From Paraflavitalea sp. CAU 1676 (GTDB lineage Bacteria; Bacteroidota; Bacteroidia; Chitinophagales; Chitinophagaceae), in assembly GCF_029223285.1 (NCBI RefSeq), contig NZ_JARHUJ010000008.1:62001-126000 (forward strand): a stretch of DNA of 64,000 nucleotides, given 5' to 3'. The notes under the pieces are model-generated. The model was not told where the DNA came from. It saw only the letters and a list, made by a program, of their open reading frames with translations, and made no database searches. Position 1 is the stretch's first letter. Every line of letters begins with the position of its first letter. Both the position numbers and the translations under genes were made by a program. Shown here piece by piece: positions 35,775-44,435 of the stretch.

Positions 35775-36191
35775 ATGACTACCACTGTCAATGCCTATCT
35801 CGGCTTCAATGGCAAATGCCGCGAAGCCATGAATTTTTATCAGCAATGCCTGGGTGGCGAGCTCGCTCTTCAACCGGTAGAAGGTTCGCCTATGGAAGCC
35901 CAATGCCCTGCTTCCATGAAACACCAGATCCTGCACTCCTCGCTCACCAAGGGGAGCCTGGTCATCCTGGCTACCGATATGGTGCATGAAGAACATGTAC
36001 ATGGCAACAACGTGAGCCTCTGTGTTAATTGCAGCAGCGAAGTGGAGATCCGCGCTTATTTTTCGGCCGTTCAGGTTGGTGGACGCGTCATCGACCCGCT
36101 CGGCGAACGCTTCTGGGGCGCCACCTTTGGCGCGCTCATCGACAAGTATGGCGTTCGCTGGATGTTCAATTTTGACAGGCAGCAAAATTGA
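35775..36191 (+). CDS. PhnB-like VOC-family protein
   Basis: A 138-residue vicinal-oxygen-chelate protein of the PhnB/3-demethylubiquinone methyltransferase-like type: YLGFNGKCREAMNFYQQCLGG at the start (shown in part) and GERFWGATFGALIDKYGVRWMFNF at the end. These small dimeric proteins are glyoxalase-fold relatives, often annotated as resistance or unknown proteins. They are frequent neighbours of AraC and ECF-type regulators, as here. No metal-binding set could be assigned with confidence. Confidence 0.85.
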   Translation: MTTTVNAYLGFNGKCREAMNFYQQCLGGELALQPVEGSPMEAQCPASMKHQILHSSLTKGSLVILATDMVHEEHVHGNNVSLCVNCSSEVEIRAYFSAVQVGGRVIDPLGERFWGATFGALIDKYGVRWMFNFDRQQN

Positions 36192-36217
36192 GAACAGGAT
36201 TTGGTGATGTCAGAAAG

Positions 36218-36239
36218 TATTTAGACATTTGTCTAAATA
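36218..36239. promoter_or_regulatory. Perfect palindromic operator upstream of sdpR
   Basis: TATTTAGACA-TT-TGTCTAAATA is a perfect 10-bp inverted repeat with a two-base centre, 21 bases before the ArsR-type autorepressor start. Its length and symmetry fit a winged-helix dimer site. Confidence 0.75.
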
Positions 36240-36260
36240 TATAATTGCTCAGCCTGTACC

Positions 36261-36515
36261 ATGAACGACGTATTCAAGGCGCTTAATGATCCCGCACGGC
36301 GAGAGATACTTAAACTTTTGCGTAAGCGGGATATGACGGCAGGAGAGATCGCTGCCAGGTTCGACATGGCGGCACCCAGCGTTTCGCATCACCTCGATAA
36401 ATTAAAGCGCGCAGGCCTGGTAACCACTGTAAAGGAGGGGCAGTATATTCATTATTCCATCAACACGACGGTCCTCGACGACGTCATCCAATATATTCTC
36501 ACCCTTAAAAAATAA
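36261..36515 (+). CDS. sdpR: ArsR-family autorepressor, SdpR type
   Basis: An 84-residue winged-helix repressor: VFKALNDPARREILKLLRKRDMTAGEIA, in part, then FDMAAPSVSHHLDKLKRAGLV as recognition helix and a beta-wing KEGQYIHYSIN. No metal-binding Cys residues are present. SdpR of Bacillus represses its own operon and is sequestered by SdpI at the membrane when toxin is bound. The following sdpI-like gene starts three bases after the stop, and a perfect dyad precedes the start, so autoregulation is very likely. Confidence 0.9.
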   Translation: MNDVFKALNDPARREILKLLRKRDMTAGEIAARFDMAAPSVSHHLDKLKRAGLVTTVKEGQYIHYSINTTVLDDVIQYILTLKK

Positions 36516-36518
36516 TCT

Positions 36519-37172
36519 ATGAACCGGTTCATAAGGGAAATATTGTTGTGGATTATGATGCTGATTCCTTACGGTTACCTCGCTTATATCTGGAATGATC
36601 TGCCCGATCAGGTGCCTACTCATTTCAATATCAGTGGCAAGGCAGATGACTGGTCGGGCAAATCAACTTTATTGCTGGTGCCATCGGCTATCGGCGTTTT
36701 CATCTACGGGCTGATGTTACTGCTGCCTTTCCTGGACCCGAAGCGAAAGCTGAACCGGATGGGCGATAAATACCACAGCCTTCGTTTTATGCTGGTTCTG
36801 TTCATGTCTGGCTTATCGGTATACCTGCTATATGTATCGAAGGTGGGGCAAATAGAGAACCCGCAATGGCTGCTGGCGATCATCGGATTGATGCTTACCA
36901 TGCTGGGTAATTATTTCCAGGCATTGCGTCCCAACTATTTCGTGGGCATTCGCACCCCCTGGACCCTCGAGAACGAAGAGGTATGGAAAAAGACACATTA
37001 CCTCGGTGGCCGGCTCTGGATGGCCGGTGGGTTGCTCATCGTCATCTGTTCCTTTGTGGTGAAAGCCCATGTGCCCCTGCTGATCATTGCAGGTGTTATT
37101 CTCCTGATCCTCATCATTGTGCCGGTAGCGTTCTCCTTCCTGGAGTTCAGAAGGCAGTCTCCGGCCAAATAA
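36519..37172 (+). CDS. sdpI: SdpI-family membrane (immunity / signal-transduction) protein
   Basis: This 217-residue integral membrane protein has about six hydrophobic segments, a DUF1648-type N-terminal region (LPDQVPTHFNISGKADDW) and the SdpI signature PNYFVGIRTPWTLENEEVWKKTH, in part. In Bacillus SdpI protects against the SdpC killing peptide and anchors SdpR. No sdpABC-like genes are visible in this window, so the operon would be an orphan immunity/sensor pair or serve a different ligand. Confidence 0.88.
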   Translation: MNRFIREILLWIMMLIPYGYLAYIWNDLPDQVPTHFNISGKADDWSGKSTLLLVPSAIGVFIYGLMLLLPFLDPKRKLNRMGDKYHSLRFMLVLFMSGLSVYLLYVSKVGQIENPQWLLAIIGLMLTMLGNYFQALRPNYFVGIRTPWTLENEEVWKKTHYLGGRLWMAGGLLIVICSFVVKAHVPLLIIAGVILLILIIVPVAFSFLEFRRQSPAK

Positions 37173-37207
37173 GGATGCCTGCTTCTTGTTTCCGTAAATT
37201 TCTTCTC

Positions 37208-38170
37208 ATGAAGTTGTATATAGGCTTCTTAGCGATCTTATTGCCCTTAAAGGGCATTTGTCAGGCTGTTGCGGGTGTTGGCCAATCCGTTACAGAAACG
37301 GCTGTTACACTCAACACCGCAACCGGTAATATTGCCGGTACCTTATCGGTGCCTGCCGCAACCCGCAAAACCAACATACCCGTTGCCTTGATCATTGCTG
37401 GGTCGGGACCTACCGACAGGAACGGCAATAACCCTGTGATGAAGAACAATTCCCTTAGGATGCTGTCCGATTCGCTCCTGCAGCACGGCATTGCCACCCT
37501 GCGCTACGACAAGCGGGCGATCGGTGAAAGTGCTGCTGCGGCCAGGAGTGAGGATCAGTTGAGGTTTGATGATTATGTGAGCGATGCGCGTGGATGGTTA
37601 CACGAGCTTAAGCAAGGCAAGCGGTTCTCCAAAGTGGTAGTGATCGGCCATAGCGAGGGCTCGCTCATCGGCATGCTCATAGCGCAGGAGGCGGATCAAT
37701 ATGTTTCGCTGGCCGGCGCCGGCCAGTCTGCCGATCTGGTACTGAAAGAACAACTCAAGGCCCAGCCGCCCATGATCAAAGACATTGCTTATCCGATATT
37801 GGATAGTTTGGCCCAGGGCAAAACCGTAGATAGCGTCAATAAGCTGCTGTATTCATTGTTCAGACCCTCTATTCAGCCGTACATGATCTCCTGGTTCAAA
37901 TACAATCCGCAAACGATCATCGGTAAACTGACTGTTCCTGTACTCATTGTGCAGGGCGAAAACGATATCCAGGTATCGGTGGAGGAAGCAAAACTGCTCT
38001 CGGCCGCCAATAAAAAGGCAACGCTTGTGCTGGTGCCCCGCATGAACCATGTGCTGAAACCGGTAGAGGGAGACCGCGCAGCCAATATTAAAGTCTACAA
38101 TGATCCCGCACTGCCCCTTGCGCCGGAACTGGTAAAAAGTATTGTTGGGTTTATTGCTGGTAAGAAGTAG
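37208..38170 (+). CDS. Secreted alpha/beta hydrolase
   Basis: A 320-residue exported serine hydrolase. The start is set at the Met that begins a good signal peptide (MKLYIGFLAILLPLKGICQA). The triad is likely Ser149 (VIGHSEGSL), Asp in VQGENDIQV and His in MNHVLK. The oxyanion region is IAGSGPTDRNGNN, typical of periplasmic dienelactone-hydrolase-like or peptidase-like proteins. The substrate is unknown. It starts 35 bases after sdpI and could be co-transcribed with it. Confidence 0.87.
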   Translation: MKLYIGFLAILLPLKGICQAVAGVGQSVTETAVTLNTATGNIAGTLSVPAATRKTNIPVALIIAGSGPTDRNGNNPVMKNNSLRMLSDSLLQHGIATLRYDKRAIGESAAAARSEDQLRFDDYVSDARGWLHELKQGKRFSKVVVIGHSEGSLIGMLIAQEADQYVSLAGAGQSADLVLKEQLKAQPPMIKDIAYPILDSLAQGKTVDSVNKLLYSLFRPSIQPYMISWFKYNPQTIIGKLTVPVLIVQGENDIQVSVEEAKLLSAANKKATLVLVPRMNHVLKPVEGDRAANIKVYNDPALPLAPELVKSIVGFIAGKK

Positions 38171-38200
38171 GAGTGGGCTGACGGTAGGCAGGACCCTGCT

Positions 38201-38230
38201 AAAAAAGAAAAACATCCACAAGGGATGTTT
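38201..38230 (-). terminator. Terminator directly behind the 53-residue ORF
   Basis: On the minus strand an 8-bp stem AAACATCC / GGATGTTT with a five-base loop is followed by a T-rich run ending in six T residues. It begins immediately after the TGA stop of the small gene. Confidence 0.8.
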
Positions 38231-38231
38231 C

Positions 38232-38393
38232 TCAAAGGACGTTCGGACGGAATCGGTTTTTCTCTCCGGCCTGCGCCATAATACGCACGCCTGGTGGATC
38301 TGGATCTGGTTTTTCTTCGGACGTGGACTTCGGTTTTTCTACGGAATCGGACTGGTTGGTTTTTCTACGATGTTTGGATCGGATGGCTTTCAT
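38232..38393 (-). CDS. Small highly charged protein of unknown function (53 residues)
   Basis: ATG to TGA encodes a peptide with a basic start (MKAIRSKHRRKTNQSD), a Lys/Glu/Pro/Ser/Asp-rich middle (VEKPKSTSEEKPDPDPP) and a GVRIMAQAG..RFRPNVL end. It is probably disordered and cytoplasmic. Evidence that it is real: protein-like amino acid use on the minus strand only, internal EKP repeats visible in the DNA as GGTTTTTCT repeats, and a strong terminator abutting the stop. An imperfect -7 element (TTATTTTGC) lies 20 bases upstream. No family is recognised. Confidence 0.6.
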   Translation of the reverse strand: MKAIRSKHRRKTNQSDSVEKPKSTSEEKPDPDPPGVRIMAQAGEKNRFRPNVL

Positions 38394-38459
38394 CGATATT
38401 GGAGCAGCAAAATAATAGCATCCGCCCCGTATTTGAAAGATTATGAGATTAAGGAATCT

Positions 38460-38879
38460 TTAACTCGCGTGCTCAAAGAAAGGGGCCAATGCCTTACGGA
38501 GGGGCTCGGGCATGGTGGTTTTGGCCTTGGTTTTCATATCCAGGAAGTAAAGCACCACTTTTCCGGCGGTGAGCAATTTACCTTGTTCGTTGTATACCTC
38601 CTGGTGAAACTCGATCTTATGCCCCGTGGGCAGTTCCCGCAAACTGGTTTTGATCGTCAGCAGGTCGTCGTAATGAGCCGGCCGCAGGTATTTCACCTGC
38701 ATTTCCACCACCGGCATCATCACGCCGTTATGTTCCATTTCTTTATAGCTGAATCCCAATTGGCGGATGGACTCCACGCGACCCACCTCGAAATACTGAG
38801 CATAGTTACCGTAATAAACGATATCCATCTGGTCGGTCTCGGCGTATCGTACACGTATGTTGGTCTCCGCAATAAACAC
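38460..38879 (-). CDS. Hotdog-fold acyl-CoA thioesterase (4-hydroxybenzoyl-CoA thioesterase / YbgC type)
   Basis: A 139-residue thioesterase with the family signature RYAETDQMDIVYYGNYAQYFE, in part, where Asp16 is the catalytic acid, and a central helix typical of the hotdog fold. It hydrolyses acyl-CoA thioesters; YbgC homologues work with the Tol-Pal region. It lies 45 bases behind the DoxX gene on the same strand, so they likely form a two-gene operon. Confidence 0.9.
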   Translation of the reverse strand: MFIAETNIRVRYAETDQMDIVYYGNYAQYFEVGRVESIRQLGFSYKEMEHNGVMMPVVEMQVKYLRPAHYDDLLTIKTSLRELPTGHKIEFHQEVYNEQGKLLTAGKVVLYFLDMKTKAKTTMPEPLRKALAPFFEHAS

Positions 38880-38924
38880 AGGAAAAATTGATTGGTGATT
38901 GATAATGGAAAGGCTGCCGGGGTG

Positions 38925-39329
38925 TTATTTACCCATAGCGCCATCAACGCTCGCTCTGCCAGGGCCGATGACCAGGATCACCAGGAAGCCGAACATGAAC
39001 AGGGCCGCATGCTCACCTTTACCAAAGATATCGAGGTTATGTCCCTTCCACAGCGCCACGAACATAGCGATGAAGGGAGCGATAGCTGCCAGCCTGGTGG
39101 CGAGGCCGAGTATAACGAACAGGCTGCAGAAAAGCTCCGCAAATACGGTGAGCGACAATGAAGCCGTTTGTCCAATGCCCATGAAGTTGATGAACTTTGC
39201 TTTGTATTGTGCAAAGTGAACGAGTTTGTCGTAACCATGCGGCAACAGCAGGCCGCCCATAGCAAGGCGAAGTACGAGGGCCCCAAAATTGAATGCGCCG
39301 TCAGAGTAACTAGTGGATATAAGTTTCAT
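38925..39329 (-). CDS. DoxX-family membrane protein
   Basis: A 134-residue protein with four membrane helices and the DoxX pattern ALVLRLAMGGLLLPHGYDKL at the start (in part) and LVILGLATRLAAIAPF in the middle. DoxX proteins are small subunits of quinone-linked oxidoreductases or general envelope redox proteins; the function here is unknown. A minus-strand -7 element precedes it. Confidence 0.88.
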   Translation of the reverse strand: MKLISTSYSDGAFNFGALVLRLAMGGLLLPHGYDKLVHFAQYKAKFINFMGIGQTASLSLTVFAELFCSLFVILGLATRLAAIAPFIAMFVALWKGHNLDIFGKGEHAALFMFGFLVILVIGPGRASVDGAMGK

Positions 39330-39345
39330 CAGTAGGATGTTTTTT

Positions 39346-39353
39346 CAAAAGTA
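39346..39353 (-). promoter_or_regulatory. -7 element of the DoxX/thioesterase operon, TACTTTTG on the minus strand
   Basis: An exact TAnnTTTG match 16 bases before the DoxX ATG. The rest of the 39354-39602 gap holds no gene; a lone DnaA-box-like TTATCCACA at 39404 is considered chance. Confidence 0.5.
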
Positions 39354-39602
39354 ATGGATTTGTTTTTGTGTTCATTATCAAAAAGAATTGTTAATCCTTG
39401 CACTTATCCACAGTGTTAGGAACGATCTTTGGTTGAACATAAAATAATTAGAAACTTTACCACGTTAAAAACCCAGCAGGGGCGCCAACAGAAGCACTAC
39501 GAATGCCGAACTGGAATTAAGAATGAGCTACTAAAATCCGATTCGATGTTCGTATTTTTTTTGTTCCCCCACATCCAAAAGAATTGAATTAAAAAGCAGG
39601 GA

Positions 39603-42600
39603 ATGAAAAAAACGACAGCTATCATTGCGCTTCTTGGCCTTTCCCATTTCACCATCGCCCAGCAAACGAGGTTCCTCGACGATCCGCAGGCTAATTACAA
39701 ACAGGCCAAAGAGTATTTTCAGCGCGAACAATATAGTCTGGCCTACCCTTTACTCAAAGACCTCGAGCTGAAGCAGCGTGAGCCCGATATCACCAACCAG
39801 GCCCTTCCATACCAGGAGATCAAATATTACACCATCGTGTGCGCCCTCAAGCAGAATGAGGCCGCGGCAGTAGAGAAAGCAAAAAGCTTTATCGATCTCG
39901 AAGACAATGAAGCCCGCGTGCAGATGATGGGTTTTCACCTGGCCGAGTATTATTTCAGGCAGCAAAATTATGGCGATGCCATTCCGCTGTACGAAAAGGC
40001 CGATATCTCCAATCTCACCAACCAGGAGATCGCCGATATGAAATTCCATCTTGGCTATGCTTATTTCACCAATAAGGAATTTGCCAAGGCCAAGCCGATG
40101 TTCGATGCTATCCGGCAGATCAAGACCGATCCCAACTATATCGACGCCAACTATTACTACGGTTTCATATCCTTCTACGATAAAAAATACCGCGATGCGC
40201 TCGATGCCTTCGCCATCGTGGAAGATCATCCCAACTATGGTAAGGTAGTTCCGTACTATGTAGCCAATATCTACTATTCGCTGGGCCAAAAGGACAAGGC
40301 CCTTGAATATGCCGAGAATAAGCTGAAGCGCGGTAACCTGCATTACGACCTTGAAATGCGGCAGATCGTGGGCCATGCTTATTTTGAAAAGCAGCAGTAC
40401 GCAAAGGCATTGCCCTACCTTGAAGCCTATGTAACGAAGTCGGATAAGGTGCGACGGGAAGATGTGTATGAGCTTTCTTATTGCTATTATAAGGCCAATA
40501 ACTGGAACAAGGCCATCGATGGCTTCAGGCAGATCAGCGGCAAGGAAGACTCCCTGGCGCAAAATGCCATGTACCTCCTGGGCGATGCTTATCTCAAGAC
40601 CGGACAAAAAGCCAATGCCCGCAATGCCTTCCTCATCGGTGCCGCCAATAACAGCAATGCCAAGCAGAAGGAAATATCCATGTACAACTACGCCAAGCTG
40701 TCGTACGAGCTTGGCTACCAGGATGTGGCCCTCACCGAGCTGCAGCGCTTTATTCAGGCCTATCCCCAATCGGAATACGCCAATGAGGCCCGCGAGCTGA
40801 TGGTGGGTGTGCTGGCCAATACAAATAACTACAAGGATGCCCTGGCGCTGCTGGAAAGCGTAAAATCGCCTTCGGCCAATGCACGCAGGCTCTATCCTAA
40901 AATACTTTATGGCCGCGCCACGGAGCTGGCCAACGATGGGATGCTGGTAACGGCACTCGAGTTGCTCACCCGGGCCGAGATCGATCCCAACAGTACCGCC
41001 GTATTGCCTTATGTGCAGTTCTGGAAAGGGGAGATCTCTTACCGCCTCAATAAGCTGGATGATGCCATCCGCTATTATTTCGATTACCTGAAGAGCAGCG
41101 CCGTTAATGGTGAGGTAAACCCCACCAATGCCAAATACAACCTGGGTTATAGTTTCCTGAAAAAAGAGAACTACAAACAGGCGCAAGGTTTCTTCGAGCA
41201 AGTGGCTTCCACCAGTCCGAAGATCAATGCTTCGGCCATCGAACAGGATGCTTACGTACGCATCGCCGATTGTTATTATATGGCCCGCGATTATAAGAAA
41301 GCGGAAGCCATGTACAATAAAGTGCTGGACTATTCCTGGCCCGCCAGCGATTATGCTACCTTCCAGAAAGCGATGATCGCGGGTGTAAACAATGGGAAAG
41401 AGAAGATCAACCTGTTGTCTACCATCAGCCGCAAGTATCCCACTTCGAGCCTGGTGGCCGATGCCAATATGGAAGTGGCGGTAACCCTGCTGGCTAATGA
41501 GCAGTTCCGAGAAGCCATCCCTTACCTCAAGAATGTCGTGAGCGATCCCAACTCTTCGCTTAAACCGAAGGCGCATTTGAAAATGGGTATTGCGTACTAC
41601 AACCTCGACAACAATGGCGAGGCCCTGAACCAATATACCACCATCCTGCAGCAGTTTCCCAATTCGCCCGAGGCAGAAGCGGCCCTCGAGAATGCGCGTA
41701 TCATTTATATAGAGCAGGGTAAAACCAGCGAATATGTGGCCTTTGCCCGTAAGATGGGTAAAGAGGTAACCGGCTCGCAGGAGGATGAACTGGCTTACCA
41801 GGAGGCTGAAGTACAGTTCAACAACGGCAACTTCCCCAGTGCAGCTAAGAAGTTCGAAGATTACCTCGCGAAGTTCCCCGAAGGAAAGAATTCACTGGAG
41901 GCACTGTACTATAAGAGCGAGATCTATTTCAACCAGAAAGATTGGGTCAAGGCTGCTGCCGGTTATGAGATACTGGCCGACAGGGTGCCGCATAAGTTTG
42001 GTGAGAAATCGCTGGTGAATGCCGCCCGCCTGAACTTCTTCGATCTGAAAGATTACAATAAAGCGGAGAAATACTTTGGTAAGCTGAAGGATTTCGCGTC
42101 ATCACAGGAGAGCAAGCTGGAGGCCATGCGTGGATTGCTGCGCAGCCAGTACCAGTTGCAGAAATGGAGTGAGGCCGTAGCCAATGCCCGCGACCTGCTC
42201 AACCAGAAGGGTATCGGAACCGATGATAAGGTACTGGCGAACCTGGCCATTGCCAAATCGCACCAGAATGCCAAAGAATACGATCAGGCTATCACGGCAT
42301 ACCGCTCGGTAGTATCCCTGAGCAAATCGGCTTATGGCGCCGAAGCCCGCTATGAGATCGCGAATAGCTTCCTGGCACAAAACCGCCTGCCCGATGCAGA
42401 GAAGGCTGCCTTTGAGGTGATCAACAAGGCTGGTTCATATGAGCAATGGGTTACCAGGGCCTATATCCTGCTGGGTGATGTTTACTTCAAGCAACAGGAT
42501 TACTTCAATGCCAAAGCCACTTATCAGAGTGTAGTAGACAATGCCAAGATCGAAGAATTGAGGCAGGAAGCTGTACGGAAACTGAAGGAAACTGGTGATG

Positions 42601-42629
42601 CAGAGAAAAAGAACAGCAAAGTAGAGTAG
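39603..42629 (+). CDS. Large exported tetratricopeptide-repeat protein
   Basis: This 1008-residue protein has a signal peptide (MKKTTAIIALLGLSHFTIAQ) and is then almost entirely TPR repeats from about 30 to the C-terminus (for example NYGDAIPLYEKADI, EFAKAKPMFDAI, QYAKALPYLEAYV, QFREAIPYLKNVV and DYNKAEKYFGKL). Spacings of 34-37 residues are consistent with TPR. It should form a long periplasmic superhelical scaffold. The next gene encodes an outer-membrane barrel 68 bases downstream, which suggests a common envelope complex. No catalytic domain was seen. Confidence 0.92.
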   Translation: MKKTTAIIALLGLSHFTIAQQTRFLDDPQANYKQAKEYFQREQYSLAYPLLKDLELKQREPDITNQALPYQEIKYYTIVCALKQNEAAAVEKAKSFIDLEDNEARVQMMGFHLAEYYFRQQNYGDAIPLYEKADISNLTNQEIADMKFHLGYAYFTNKEFAKAKPMFDAIRQIKTDPNYIDANYYYGFISFYDKKYRDALDAFAIVEDHPNYGKVVPYYVANIYYSLGQKDKALEYAENKLKRGNLHYDLEMRQIVGHAYFEKQQYAKALPYLEAYVTKSDKVRREDVYELSYCYYKANNWNKAIDGFRQISGKEDSLAQNAMYLLGDAYLKTGQKANARNAFLIGAANNSNAKQKEISMYNYAKLSYELGYQDVALTELQRFIQAYPQSEYANEARELMVGVLANTNNYKDALALLESVKSPSANARRLYPKILYGRATELANDGMLVTALELLTRAEIDPNSTAVLPYVQFWKGEISYRLNKLDDAIRYYFDYLKSSAVNGEVNPTNAKYNLGYSFLKKENYKQAQGFFEQVASTSPKINASAIEQDAYVRIADCYYMARDYKKAEAMYNKVLDYSWPASDYATFQKAMIAGVNNGKEKINLLSTISRKYPTSSLVADANMEVAVTLLANEQFREAIPYLKNVVSDPNSSLKPKAHLKMGIAYYNLDNNGEALNQYTTILQQFPNSPEAEAALENARIIYIEQGKTSEYVAFARKMGKEVTGSQEDELAYQEAEVQFNNGNFPSAAKKFEDYLAKFPEGKNSLEALYYKSEIYFNQKDWVKAAAGYEILADRVPHKFGEKSLVNAARLNFFDLKDYNKAEKYFGKLKDFASSQESKLEAMRGLLRSQYQLQKWSEAVANARDLLNQKGIGTDDKVLANLAIAKSHQNAKEYDQAITAYRSVVSLSKSAYGAEARYEIANSFLAQNRLPDAEKAAFEVINKAGSYEQWVTRAYILLGDVYFKQQDYFNAKATYQSVVDNAKIEELRQEAVRKLKETGDAEKKNSKVE

Positions 42630-42697
42630 GGCATCGGGGAAAAGCCGGCACTGCCGGTAGCGTAACACAACCACTTAACAAAGAATCAATTTTGCAG

Positions 42698-44356
42698 ATG
42701 AATAATAAGTCAGTTCTTAAAGTAGTAGCAATGGGAGCCTGTTTCTGGGGAACGGCCCTGGCTGTCCAGGCACAGGACACTACTAAACGCAAAACGATTG
42801 ACATTACCTCCACTTTCAAACCGGTATTGCGGGAAGCAGCCAAGATCAATTTCAATGCGGCGCCTCCTGTGGCCGATACTTCGCGCCCGGTACTCAACTA
42901 TAATATACCTGTTCAAAATCTATACTTTACCTATCAGCCAGCCGAGCTGAAGCCCGTGGCTCTGCAGATGGATTCACTCAGGAACTGGCTGTACAACAAC
43001 TATATCAAGGTTGGTATTGGCAATGTACATCAACCTTATATCAAGGCTGGTTTCAGCTTTGGCAATGGCGAGAACAGTTATTTCAATGTATTTGCCAATT
43101 ACTATAACTCCAAAGGCGATAAGCCCTTCCAAAAGAACAGTCTGGCCAGTGTAGGCGCGGCTGGTACTTATAAGACATCAAAGAACCTCGAATGGAACGG
43201 CACCCTCGGGTTCAGCAGCAACGACTATTATCTATACGGCTACAAGCCCGAAACACTGGAGTTCTCAAAAAGCGACCTGCGCCAGCGCTTTCAGACTATC
43301 GAAGCTAAAGTGCATTTCCGCAACCTGGAGCCTACAGAGTTTGGGCTCAACTACCACCCCAGCCTGCGCGTGAGTGTGTTTGGCGATAACCACAGTGCCA
43401 AAGGACGGGAATCCAATACCGTGCTGAACCTGCCATTGGAAAAGACCTTTGGTGATGAATTTGCTTTCAAGCTGGGCGTTACTGCCGACCTTACCAATTA
43501 CTCGGTCAACACACCGGGCAAAAAATACACCGACAACAATAACCTGTACCAGGTAGGGGCAGCTGTACTGTACAAAACGCCCAACCTGTATATCCATGGT
43601 GGCGCCTTGCCCACCTGGCAAAACAAGAAGTTCAACCTGCTGCCCAACCTGATGGCGGATATCACCACCAACGACAAGCAGCTGACCCTTCAACTGGGTT
43701 ATATCGGGTATTTCCTAAAGGGATCTTACCAGCGCTTTGCTTCGCTCAATTCCTGGATAGCACAGCCCGATTCGCTGATGAATACGCGGGTAAGTGAAAT
43801 GTACTTTGGGTTAAAAGGGTCACTGGCGGGCCATTTCTCTTACTCGGCCAAGCTGGGCTTGCAGAAATACCGCGACATGAACCTGTTCGTGAACGATACG
43901 ACCGATGGCAAGACCTTCCTTACTATCTACGAACCGCAGATCAATGTCGTAAACCTGCATACCGAAGTTGGCTATCTTATAGGAGAAAAATTCAATGCAA
44001 CAGCGGGTTTCAACCTCAACTGGTTTACCAAGGTGGAGCGTGAAATGAAGGCCTGGGGTATGATACCGATCGAATTGAATGTAGGGCTGCGCTGGCAGAT
44101 GCTGAAAGACCTCTGGTTCCATTCGGATCTTTGGGTATGGGACGGTGCGCAATACCGTACAAAGACCGGAGATGCACACAAGAGTCCGGCCGGTTTCGAC
44201 GTTAATGCTGGCGCGGAGTTCAGGATCACCAAAAACTTCAACCTCTGGTTGCAGATGAATAATATCCTCAACAACAAATACGAGCGCTGGAATCAATACG
44301 AGGTATTCGGGTTCAACATCCTGGGTGGCATCACGTATTCATTTAACCAACGATAG
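42698..44356 (+). CDS. Outer-membrane beta-barrel protein without a plug domain
   Basis: This 552-residue protein has a signal peptide (ends AVQAQ), a short Pro-rich periplasmic segment (about 30-70) and alternating amphipathic strands to the C-terminus, ending GGITYSFNQR with the terminal aromatic pattern of outer-membrane barrels. The C-terminal third resembles a TonB-dependent receptor barrel (NLWLQMNNILNNKYERW), but no plug or TonB box is present. ATG 42698 is preferred over the TTG two codons upstream. Together with the preceding TPR protein it may form an export or assembly complex. Confidence 0.85.
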   Translation: MNNKSVLKVVAMGACFWGTALAVQAQDTTKRKTIDITSTFKPVLREAAKINFNAAPPVADTSRPVLNYNIPVQNLYFTYQPAELKPVALQMDSLRNWLYNNYIKVGIGNVHQPYIKAGFSFGNGENSYFNVFANYYNSKGDKPFQKNSLASVGAAGTYKTSKNLEWNGTLGFSSNDYYLYGYKPETLEFSKSDLRQRFQTIEAKVHFRNLEPTEFGLNYHPSLRVSVFGDNHSAKGRESNTVLNLPLEKTFGDEFAFKLGVTADLTNYSVNTPGKKYTDNNNLYQVGAAVLYKTPNLYIHGGALPTWQNKKFNLLPNLMADITTNDKQLTLQLGYIGYFLKGSYQRFASLNSWIAQPDSLMNTRVSEMYFGLKGSLAGHFSYSAKLGLQKYRDMNLFVNDTTDGKTFLTIYEPQINVVNLHTEVGYLIGEKFNATAGFNLNWFTKVEREMKAWGMIPIELNVGLRWQMLKDLWFHSDLWVWDGAQYRTKTGDAHKSPAGFDVNAGAEFRITKNFNLWLQMNNILNNKYERWNQYEVFGFNILGGITYSFNQR

Positions 44357-44435
44357 CTCCCGCATGGGTTTTGCCCGATTTAACGGCTAAACCTTATCTT
44401 GCGGCCTCATTGAATACTTATAAAACAGGAGGAAT

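Noticed and set aside
39404-39412. TTATCCACA, a perfect DnaA box
   Set aside because: A single copy with no cluster, AT-rich unwinding region or dnaA/dnaN neighbours, so not an origin.
39750-41633. A 627-codon open frame on the minus strand inside the TPR gene
   Set aside because: A shadow of codon bias in the plus-strand TPR repeats; its translation is Ile/Val/His-rich and without domains.
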